From Oscillospiraceae bacterium (GTDB lineage: Bacteria; Bacillota; Clostridia; Oscillospirales; Ruminococcaceae): a stretch of 9,527 nucleotides of DNA. This document shows positions 1 to 6,236 of the stretch, piece after piece. The DNA lies in assembly GCA_019420135.1 (NCBI GenBank), contig JAHZHS010000081.1, forward strand, positions 1 through 9,527. Direction: 5' to 3'. Positions within the stretch are counted from its first letter, which is position 1; every line of letters begins with the position of its first letter. The position numbers were made by a program, and so were the translations under genes. Under the pieces are notes generated by a model. The model made no database searches and had not been told where the DNA came from. It saw only the letters and a program-made list of their open reading frames with translations.

Positions 1-342
1 ACCGGCGAGATCGACAATGGCACCGGCCGGGTGGCCGAAAATGTGGTGGTCAACACCCGCTGGGGCGACACCATCATCAGCCCGGCGGACGGCCGTGTCC
101 TGCTGGCCGGCGATCTGGGCGGCACTGCGGGCAACACCATTGTCATTGAGCATGGCGGCGGCGTCAAGACCATCTTCTACGGCCTTGGCTCCATCGGCGT
201 CAAGGCGGGGGACAAGGTCAAACAGGGGGCCGAGATCGGCACCACCGTCCGGACGACCATTGTGGAAGTCCGTGTGGGCGATGTGGCCGTGGAGCCGCTG
301 TCCGTCCTGCGGGGCGAGAACGGCGCCCTCCAGGTGGGCTGA
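1..342 (+). CDS. Degenerate LytM/M23-domain protein (3' end only; SpoIVFA/SpoIIQ-like)
   Basis: The reading frame is open from the first base, so the true start lies upstream; the GTG at 31 is internal. The visible 113 residues form the C-terminal beta-sheet domain of the LytM/M23 fold: SPADGRV (27-33), NTIVIEHGGG (45-54), FYGLGSIGVKAGDKVKQG (59-76), then a closing strand with VEVRVGDVAVEPL. Active M23 enzymes bind zinc through an H-x(n)-D pair and an HxH motif. Here the HxH region reads TTIVEVRV, the usual YGHL is FYGLG, and the upstream H and D positions are also replaced, so peptidase activity is unlikely. Catalytically dead LytM domains are known in the sporulation proteins SpoIVFA and SpoIIQ, and the next genes encode dipicolinate synthase, so a sporulation role is plausible. 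The missing N-terminus (membrane anchor?) prevents choosing between these families. An intrinsic terminator follows 27 bp after the stop. Confidence 0.72.
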   Translation, partial: TGEIDNGTGRVAENVVVNTRWGDTIISPADGRVLLAGDLGGTAGNTIVIEHGGGVKTIFYGLGSIGVKAGDKVKQGAEIGTTVRTTIVEVRVGDVAVEPLSVLRGENGALQVG

Positions 343-368
343 ACCGGACCCCATAGACAAGCAAAAAT

Positions 369-410
369 GGAAGGCTTTTCCCTCAAACGGGGAGAGGCCT
401 TCCTTTTTTT
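369..410 (+). terminator. Intrinsic terminator after the LytM-domain gene
   Basis: GGAAGGC (369-375) pairs with GCCTTCC (397-403). An inner stem of TTTTCCC with GGGGAGA, including G-T pairs, extends the helix around a short loop. A run of seven T (404-410) follows at once. This separates the LytM-domain gene from dpaA, which therefore needs its own promoter between about 411 and 466. Confidence 0.88.
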
Positions 411-427
411 GCCCGTCCGTCCTCCGC

Positions 428-455
428 ACCAGAACTGCTTCCCCGGCATAGCATG
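428..455 (+). promoter_or_regulatory. Candidate SigK-type promoter of dpaAB
   Basis: An AC dinucleotide at 428-429 is followed after 17 bases by CATAGCATG at 447-455. This resembles the Bacillus mother-cell SigK pattern (AC, 16-17 bases, CATAnnnTA), with only the last base off. In B. subtilis the orthologous spoVF operon is transcribed by SigK, and an upstream terminator means dpaA needs a promoter in this gap. No convincing SigA-type -35/-10 pair was seen here. The motif is short, so a chance match is possible. Confidence 0.33.
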
Positions 456-478
456 GGATAAACACCGGGGGTGAGAGT

Positions 479-1267
479 ATGCAAAAAACATTCTGCATTG
501 TGGGCACCGACCCGCGCCAGCGGGCGGCGGCCCGGGCCTTGCAGCGTGCCGGATACCTTGTCACGGGGGCCGAGGGCGCAGGCAATGCCGACTATATCCT
601 TCTGCCCATGCCGATGGACGCGGGCAAGGCGGATCTGGCCCGCATCCTGCGGGCCGCCCGGCCGGGGACGCTGGCTCTGGGCGGCAAGGTCAGTGCTCCG
701 GTACGGGCGGCGGCGGACGCGGCAGGCATAGAACTGGTGGACTACTTTGCCCGGCCGGAGCTGGCCAGCCTCAACTCCGTCCCCACCGCCGAGGGCTGCC
801 TCTGCCTGCTCATGCAGCTGCGGGACCGCACCATCTGGCAAAGCCCCGTCCTGGTGCTGGGCTACGGCCGGGTGGGCCGCGCCGTAGCCCGGCGGCTGCA
901 GGTGCTGGGGGCTATGGTCACGGTGGCGGCACGCTCGCCGGAACAGCGGGCGGGGGCCCGGTGCGCGGGCTGCCGTGCGGCCGACCTGACCCAGCTGCGC
1001 AGCCTTCTGCCCGGGTTTGATGCGGTGGTCAATACCATCCCCGCGCCGGTGCTGGGCAGGGGGGAACTGTCCTGCCTGCCCCAGGGGGCGCTGGTCATCG
1101 ATCTGGCCAGCATGCCGGGAGGAACGGATTTTGCCGCGGCAAAGGCGTTGGGCATCCGGGCGGAGCATGCCCTCAGCCTGCCGGCACGGTGCGCCCCGCA
1201 GACGGCGGGGGAACTGGTGGCCGATACCGTGCTCAACATTCTGGAGGAAAGGGGAGAGCGTGAATGA
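479..1267 (+). CDS. dpaA: Dipicolinate synthase subunit A (SpoVFA)
   Basis: The 262-residue protein is the NAD(P)-dependent subunit of dipicolinate synthase. With DpaB it makes pyridine-2,6-dicarboxylate from the lysine/diaminopimelate intermediate dihydrodipicolinate in the sporulating mother cell. The N-terminal part (1-about 95) has an IVGTDPRQ start. The linker NSVPTAEG (99-106) is typical of the family. The Rossmann domain begins at VLVLGYGRVGRAVA (124-137), with GxGxxG at 128-133, and continues with VTVAAR (147-152), NTIPAPVL (185-192), IDLASMPGGTDF (207-218) and APQTAGEL (239-246). It is somewhat shorter than B. subtilis DpaA (about 297 residues), mainly in the N-terminal half. The ATG at 479 follows a GGGGGTGA ribosome site at 467-474. 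The end overlaps dpaB by four bases (ATGA), so the subunits are probably translationally coupled. Confidence 0.93.
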   Translation: MQKTFCIVGTDPRQRAAARALQRAGYLVTGAEGAGNADYILLPMPMDAGKADLARILRAARPGTLALGGKVSAPVRAAADAAGIELVDYFARPELASLNSVPTAEGCLCLLMQLRDRTIWQSPVLVLGYGRVGRAVARRLQVLGAMVTVAARSPEQRAGARCAGCRAADLTQLRSLLPGFDAVVNTIPAPVLGRGELSCLPQGALVIDLASMPGGTDFAAAKALGIRAEHALSLPARCAPQTAGELVADTVLNILEERGERE

Positions 1268-1851
1268 ATCAGCGTATGGACCTGCCGCACACGGTGGTGT
1301 TTGCCCTGTGCGGCAGCTTTTGTACCTTTGATGCGGTCATGCCGCAGATCCAACGCCTGGTGGCGCGGGGATGGGAGGTGCTGCCCCTTCTCAGCTTCTC
1401 GGCGGGCAGCATGGACACCCGGTTCGGGCGGGCGGCCGACTGGCGCAAAAGGCTGGAGGACCTGACCGGACACCAGCCCATCGACAGTATCCAGGGGGCG
1501 GAACCCCTGGGCCCGTCGGGGATGGCCTGCGCCATGATCGTGGCGCCCTGCACCGGGACGACACTGGCCCGGCTGGCGGCGGGGCTGAGCGACACCCCTG
1601 TCACCATGGGGGTCAAGAGCATGCTGCGGGGTGGGCTGCCCATCATTCTGGCGCCCTCCACCAACGACGGCCTGGGTGCCAGCGCGGGCAATCTGGCGGT
1701 GCTGTTGCAGCGCAAGCATTTTTATTTTGTGCCCTTCGGCCAGGACGACAGCTACAAAAAGCCCTGCAGCCTCAAGAGCGATATGAGCCTTCTGCCCGAC
1801 ACGCTGGACTGTGCCCTGCGGGGCATCCAGCTTCAGCCGCTGCTTTTGTGA
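1264..1851 (+). CDS. dpaB: Dipicolinate synthase subunit B (SpoVFB), flavoprotein family
   Basis: The 195-residue protein belongs to the flavoprotein (phosphopantothenoylcysteine decarboxylase-like) fold and is the second subunit of dipicolinate synthase. Family features are the N-terminal strand VVFALCGSFCTF (11-22), the APCTGTTLARLAAG segment (94-107), PVTMGVKSMLRGGLPIILAPSTNDGLG (112-138) and the C-terminal YFVPFGQDDSYKKPCSL (154-170). Its length matches the family (about 200). The ATG at 1264 lies inside the dpaA stop (ATGA), with GGGGAG at 1251-1256 as the ribosome site; a second in-frame ATG at 1276 is a possible but less well placed start. It forms a two-gene unit with dpaA. No clear terminator follows before murA. 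Confidence 0.93.
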   Translation: MNQRMDLPHTVVFALCGSFCTFDAVMPQIQRLVARGWEVLPLLSFSAGSMDTRFGRAADWRKRLEDLTGHQPIDSIQGAEPLGPSGMACAMIVAPCTGTTLARLAAGLSDTPVTMGVKSMLRGGLPIILAPSTNDGLGASAGNLAVLLQRKHFYFVPFGQDDSYKKPCSLKSDMSLLPDTLDCALRGIQLQPLLL

Positions 1852-1985
1852 GCCGAAAGCCAAAAAACTTTGCAGCAGAGGGTTGTATCCTGTGTCCTTG
1901 CGGCGGCAGACGGCATATAGTGGAATGTTGAGTGCTTTCCGGGCGGAGACTGCCGCGCGGAATCAAACAGAGGAGGCGGTGCGGC
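1852..1985 (+). other. 134-bp dpaB-murA spacer
   Basis: There is no gene and no T-run terminator here. GCGGCAG (1903-1909) and CTGCCGC (1949-1955) are complementary but about 40 bases apart. A TATAGT at 1916-1921 lacks a matching -35. Read-through from dpaAB into murA, or an unrecognised promoter, are both possible. Confidence 0.5.
1971..1976 (+). promoter_or_regulatory. Ribosome binding site fixing the murA start
   Basis: AGGAGG lies nine bases before the ATG at 1986. The frame is open further upstream to a TTG at 1932, but those extra 18 residues (MLSGRRLPRGIKQRRRCG) precede the Shine-Dalgarno and do not resemble MurA. The ATG at 1986 gives the usual MurA N-terminus. Confidence 0.85.
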
Positions 1986-3248
1986 ATGGAGATCATCGAG
2001 GTGCGGGGCGGACACACGTTATCGGGCAGTATCACGCCGCCGGCGGCCAAGAACAGTGTCCTGCCCATTCTGGCGGCGACGCTGCTGTGCGGTGGCCCCT
2101 GCCGGCTGCGGGGCATCCCCCGGCTGTCGGATGTGGATACCAGCCTGGCGCTGCTGGCCGCTGTGGGAGCGCGGGCCAGCTGGTGCGGAAAGGACGTCAT
2201 GACATCGCCGGTCCCGCTTCTGCGGGGGGATATCCCTCCCGAGCTGGCCGGCGCCATGCGCAGCTCGGTCTTTTACCTGGCGCCGCTGCTGGTGCGGGTG
2301 GGGCAGGTGCGCCTGCCGGTGCCCGGCGGCTGCCGTCTGGGCCCCCGGCCGGTGGATATCCATCTGGATGGGCTGGCAGCCATGGGGGCCCGGGTGGAGC
2401 TTGCCTCTGATGCAGTGATTCTGCGCCGGGCGGGGAGGCTGCACGGGGCGGATTTCACCCTGCGGCTGCCCAGCGTGGGGGCCACCGAGACGCTGCTCAT
2501 GGCGGCCAGCTGTGCCGAGGGCACCACCGTGCTGCGGGGCGTTGCCTGTGAGCCGGAGATCGAGGACCTGGCCGGGTTCCTCAGCGCCTGCGGGGCACGC
2601 ATCACCGGGGCAGGCACGCCGGTCATCGTAATCCGGGGCCGGGCAGGGGGGCTGGACGGCTGCAGCTATACGCCGCTGCCCGACCGCATCGCGGCCAGCA
2701 CCTACGCGGCAGCGGTGGCGGCGGCAGGAGGGGAGATCACCATCCGGCACTGCCGCCCGGCCCATTTCGGGACCTTTCTGGATTTTCTGCGGGCGGCGGG
2801 GTGCGAGGTGCGAAACGGCACCAATGCGGTGCGCATCCGCCGGGACCCCTCCCTGCCCCTCAAGGGCGGGCAGGAGATCTTTGCCTCTGCCTTTCCGGGC
2901 TTTGCCACCGACGCCGCCCCGCTGGCCGCTGCCGTGCTGCTGACGGCCGATGCCCCCAGCCGGGTGTATGACGGGCTGTTCCAGAATCGCTTTGCCTGCG
3001 CGGCGGGCTTTGCCGCCCTGGGAGCCGATGTCTGCGCCCGGGGACGGGAACTGCAGATCACGGGCGGGGCCGAACTCACCGGCACGGTGGTCAGCGCCCC
3101 CGACCTGCGGGGCGGTGCAGCCCTGGTGGTGGCTGGACTGGCCGCCGCCGGAAAAACCTGTATCCTGGACGAGGGGCACATCCGACGGGGCTACCAGGCC
3201 CTCCCCGCCGAGCTTGCCTCCCTGGGGGCGGCCTGCCGGTCTGCCTGA
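1986..3248 (+). CDS. murA: UDP-N-acetylglucosamine 1-carboxyvinyltransferase (MurA family, divergent)
   Basis: At 420 residues the protein has the normal MurA length. MurA transfers enolpyruvyl from PEP to UDP-GlcNAc, the first committed step of peptidoglycan synthesis in the cytoplasm. Both inside-out alpha/beta domains are present. Visible active-site elements are AAKNSVLPILAATLL (20-34, the K-N pair at 22-23), MRSSV (91-95), PGGCRLGPRPVDIH (113-126, catalytic Cys116, Arg121), SVGATET (163-169), EPEIEDLAGFL (189-199), GFATD (305-309, general-base Asp309) and DLRGGAALVVAGL (373-385). Several usually conserved positions differ: HIRRGY instead of HIDRGY (398-403), FQNRFAC instead of FENRFMH (332-338), and IAAST instead of IEAGT after PDR (235-239). 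Its place just before ftsZ matches the dcw-cluster murA of Clostridia. It is probably active; it could also be a diverged second MurA. Confidence 0.88.
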   Translation: MEIIEVRGGHTLSGSITPPAAKNSVLPILAATLLCGGPCRLRGIPRLSDVDTSLALLAAVGARASWCGKDVMTSPVPLLRGDIPPELAGAMRSSVFYLAPLLVRVGQVRLPVPGGCRLGPRPVDIHLDGLAAMGARVELASDAVILRRAGRLHGADFTLRLPSVGATETLLMAASCAEGTTVLRGVACEPEIEDLAGFLSACGARITGAGTPVIVIRGRAGGLDGCSYTPLPDRIAASTYAAAVAAAGGEITIRHCRPAHFGTFLDFLRAAGCEVRNGTNAVRIRRDPSLPLKGGQEIFASAFPGFATDAAPLAAAVLLTADAPSRVYDGLFQNRFACAAGFAALGADVCARGRELQITGGAELTGTVVSAPDLRGGAALVVAGLAAAGKTCILDEGHIRRGYQALPAELASLGAACRSA

Positions 3249-3274
3249 ACCGTGCAAATCTTGTGCCAATGCGT

Positions 3275-3304
3275 TTTGCCCGCCCGGTGCGGGCAAATTT
3301 TTTT
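3275..3304 (+). terminator. Intrinsic terminator after murA
   Basis: TTTGCCCGC (3275-3283) and GCGGGCAAA (3289-3297) form a perfect 9-bp stem around CCGGT, followed by seven T (3298-3304). A second, weaker hairpin lies directly behind it (GCG+TTTTTGC 3305-3314 with GCAAAAA+CGC 3331-3341, one bulged G) but has no T-run of its own. This isolates murA from ftsZ transcription. Confidence 0.92.
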
Positions 3305-3431
3305 GCGTTTTTGCAGTGCCCGACAAGTTGGCAAAAAGCGCCAGCCGCGGCCAAATCAGGCCATGAAGGGGGCGGAAAGACCGCGAGGAAGGGTGGGCGA
3401 TTTCTGCCATTTTGGCGTTCGGGTATTGAAA

Positions 3432-3460
3432 TTGCGGGGCAAATTTGGTATTCTTATAAT
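3432..3460 (+). promoter_or_regulatory. SigA-type promoter of ftsZ
   Basis: A perfect -10 TATAAT (3455-3460) lies 17 bases after TTGCGG (3432-3437, weak -35). The surrounding DNA is more AT-rich than the rest of the window, and the site sits downstream of the murA terminator. The predicted start near 3467 gives a leader of about 77 bases before the ftsZ ATG. Apart from this promoter and the murA terminator, nothing recognisable was found in the 295-bp gap 3249-3543. Confidence 0.68.
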
Positions 3461-3543
3461 CAGTTATATGTACTATCCACGGACTAGTGTGCCCGATACA
3501 GCCCGTCAGTCCATAAAATCCAAAGGTTTAGGGGGATATTCTC

Positions 3544-4776
<1,233 letters not shown>

Positions 4777-4802
4777 CCCACTGCGGGTCAAAGCCCGCTG
4801 GG
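4777..4802 (+). other. Hairpin directly after the ftsZ stop
   Basis: CCCA (4777-4780) pairs with TGGG (4799-4802), and GCGGG (4783-4787) with CCCGC (4794-4798), leaving a 2-base bulge and a 6-base loop. It starts at the first base after the stop codon. No T-run follows (the next bases are AAAAGG), so it is not a standard plus-strand terminator; mRNA 3'-end protection or processing is possible. Confidence 0.5.
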
Positions 4803-4825
4803 AAAAGGCGGGATATAAAAACCAT

Positions 4826-4870
4826 CAGCCGTGTGTCGCTTTTCTCGGCAGAGAAAGGGGACACCGGCTG
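4826..4870 (+). promoter_or_regulatory. Long hairpin in the ftsZ-divIVA spacer
   Basis: CAGCCG (4826-4831) pairs with CGGCTG (4865-4870). Inside it, 4833-4846 pairs with 4851-4864 around a GGCA loop with one mismatch and one G-T pair; T4832 is bulged. The total is a stem of about 20 bp. Only TTT follows it on the plus strand, so termination would be weak; partial termination or RNA processing that sets the FtsZ:DivIVA ratio is an inference. On the minus strand TTTTT follows after GATGG, but no minus-strand gene is visible here. Confidence 0.6.
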
Positions 4871-4889
4871 TTTGATGACCGGCAGTGAA

Positions 4890-4896
4890 AAGGGGG
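4890..4896 (+). promoter_or_regulatory. Ribosome binding site fixing the divIVA start
   Basis: AAGGGGG lies six bases before the ATG at 4903. An in-frame GTG at 4885 would place the start ahead of this site, so 4903 is preferred. Confidence 0.75.
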
Positions 4897-4902
4897 TACG
4901 CC

Positions 4903-6099
4903 ATGCCGTCGGGAGAACCGAAAGTGCCGGAGCAGGGATTCCGGCGCCGCGTGGTTGGCGGATTTGACGAGAATGACGTGCTGGCGTATGTGAATGCGCT
5001 TGTCAACGAATCGCAGCAGCAGCAGATGGAGTACGAGGAACAAATCAAGCAGCTGCAGGGCCAGATCGACAAGATGAAAAAGGAGCAGGCCAACGCCCGC
5101 GCCTGTGTGGAGAAGCTGCAGGACGAGCTTTTGCAGCAGACCCAGCGTGCCGAGAAGGCGGAGAGCGATCACGCCGAGAGCGAGAAAAAACTGGCCGAGA
5201 GCATGGAACAGTACAGCGTCTCGGAGAGCCGGGCTACCGGTTACCAGGGCAAGTACCGCCAGAGCCAGAAGACTCTGCTGGAATGGCAGACCAGATGCCA
5301 GCAGGCGGAGGAGGAGCTCAGCCAGCTCCGGGCCGAACTGGCCGCCCGCCCGGAAAAGCCCGCCCCCGCCCAGCCGGAGACGCCTGCGCCCGCTCCCGCC
5401 GCCCCTGCCCCCGAACCGGTACAGACGCCGGTACCGGCTCCAGCGCCGGAACCCGCGCCCCAGCCGGTATCCACCCCCAGCATTGAGGCGCGCAAGATTC
5501 TGGCGGATGCCCGGATCTATGCCGAGAATGCTGAGCGCCGGATGCGCCGGGAGGCCGAGGAACAGAAACAGCGGATGGCGGAAAACGCCAAGGATCTGGC
5601 CGCCGGTGTGATGGTCCTGCGGGAGCGTCTGAGCCGTGTGGATGAAAAGCTGAGCGCCGCCGCTCTGGACCTGGAAAACGCCACCGCGGCCATTTATGCC
5701 GCTCTGGATCATACCGACGCCGACCTGGAGTCCCTGGGGGTCAAGCTGAATGATTTTGCCCAGGGTACGCCCGAGACCGACCTGCCCGCGGATCCGGAGG
5801 AACCGGAACAGCCCGCTCCTCCTCCGCCTCAGCCGCCGGCTGTTCCTGTGCCCTCCGCTCTGGCTGCGGGGATGCCTGCTGCCGCACCGGCCTCCCGCTC
5901 CCCTGAGCGCCTGCGCCCTGCCGCAGCACCGGCCTCGGCACCCGCTGCCCGCCGGGTACGTCCCGTGCCCAAGGCAAAGCCGGCACCGCCGCCCCCCAAG
6001 CGCCTGCGCCGCAGCGTACATAGCAGCGGCAGCGGCCGCCGGGCCGTCGCCCAGAGCCTGCTGGATGCCATCAACCGCATGAGCGGGGATGACAAGTGA
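4903..6099 (+). CDS. DivIVA-domain protein, long Pro/Ala-rich form
   Basis: DivIVA proteins are coiled-coil scaffolds that gather at curved membranes (septum and poles) and position division or wall-growth factors. The first 35 residues match the DivIVA lipid-binding domain: GFRRRVVGGFDENDVLAYVNALV (12-34), like the F-x(n)-GY-x(3)-VD pattern. A coiled coil rich in Q, E and K follows (about 36-148), then a Pro/Ala linker (150-192), a second helical segment (about 194-286, beginning IEARKILADARIYAENAERRMR), a second Pro/Ala-rich region (about 296-366) and a basic C-terminal tail ending in a short helix (AVAQSLLDAINRM, 381-393). At 398 residues it is far longer than B. subtilis DivIVA (about 164). 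Its position after ftsZ supports a division role and matches the ftsZ-to-divIVA order of Gram-positives, but ylmD, ylmE, sepF and ylmG are absent. DivIVA or a GpsB/SepIVA-like paralogue are both possible. Confidence 0.85.
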   Translation: MPSGEPKVPEQGFRRRVVGGFDENDVLAYVNALVNESQQQQMEYEEQIKQLQGQIDKMKKEQANARACVEKLQDELLQQTQRAEKAESDHAESEKKLAESMEQYSVSESRATGYQGKYRQSQKTLLEWQTRCQQAEEELSQLRAELAARPEKPAPAQPETPAPAPAAPAPEPVQTPVPAPAPEPAPQPVSTPSIEARKILADARIYAENAERRMRREAEEQKQRMAENAKDLAAGVMVLRERLSRVDEKLSAAALDLENATAAIYAALDHTDADLESLGVKLNDFAQGTPETDLPADPEEPEQPAPPPPQPPAVPVPSALAAGMPAAAPASRSPERLRPAAAPASAPAARRVRPVPKAKPAPPPPKRLRRSVHSSGSGRRAVAQSLLDAINRMSGDDK

Positions 6100-6131
6100 C
6101 CCCTTGCAAACAAATGGATATTCCACAGTAG

Positions 6132-6151
6132 AACGGTCGCCGCAGACCGTT
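6132..6151 (+). other. Small hairpin before the divIVA terminator
   Basis: AACGGTC (6132-6138) and GACCGTT (6145-6151) form a perfect 7-bp stem with a GCCGCA loop. It stands about 20 bases before the terminator. The loop plus one stem base (GCCGCAG) is complementary to CTGCGGC at 6188-6194 in the terminator 3' arm; whether that pairing matters is unknown. Confidence 0.45.
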
Positions 6152-6172
6152 TGAGTTGTGGCAGAACCGATG

Positions 6173-6206
6173 AACAGGCCGCAATGACTGCGGCCTGTTT
6201 TGTTTT
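6173..6206 (+). terminator. Intrinsic terminator after divIVA
   Basis: AACAGGCCGCA (6173-6183) and TGCGGCCTGTT (6189-6199) form a perfect 11-bp GC-rich stem with an ATGAC loop, followed by a T-rich tail TTTTGTTTT (6198-6206). It ends the ftsZ-divIVA unit. The next gene begins only 31 bases later, and no promoter was recognised in those 31 bases. Confidence 0.92.
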
Positions 6207-6236
6207 GCCCCTCCCCTTGGGAGAAAGGAGAAGGAT

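Noticed and set aside
1910..1925. CATATAGTG, considered as a SigE/SigK -10 for murA
   Set aside because: No matching upstream element at the right spacing, and a vegetative wall-synthesis gene is not expected to need one.
1932..1985. N-terminal extension of murA from a TTG at 1932
   Set aside because: It precedes the AGGAGG ribosome site at 1971-1976 and adds 18 residues foreign to MurA.
2019..3410. A 463-codon minus-strand open frame antisense to murA
   Set aside because: It has the same GC-driven artefact character, and it runs through the murA terminator.
4811..4820. TATAAA in the ftsZ-divIVA spacer, considered as a promoter -10
   Set aside because: The position 17 bases upstream reads AAGCCC, with no resemblance to a -35, and the site lies between two hairpins.
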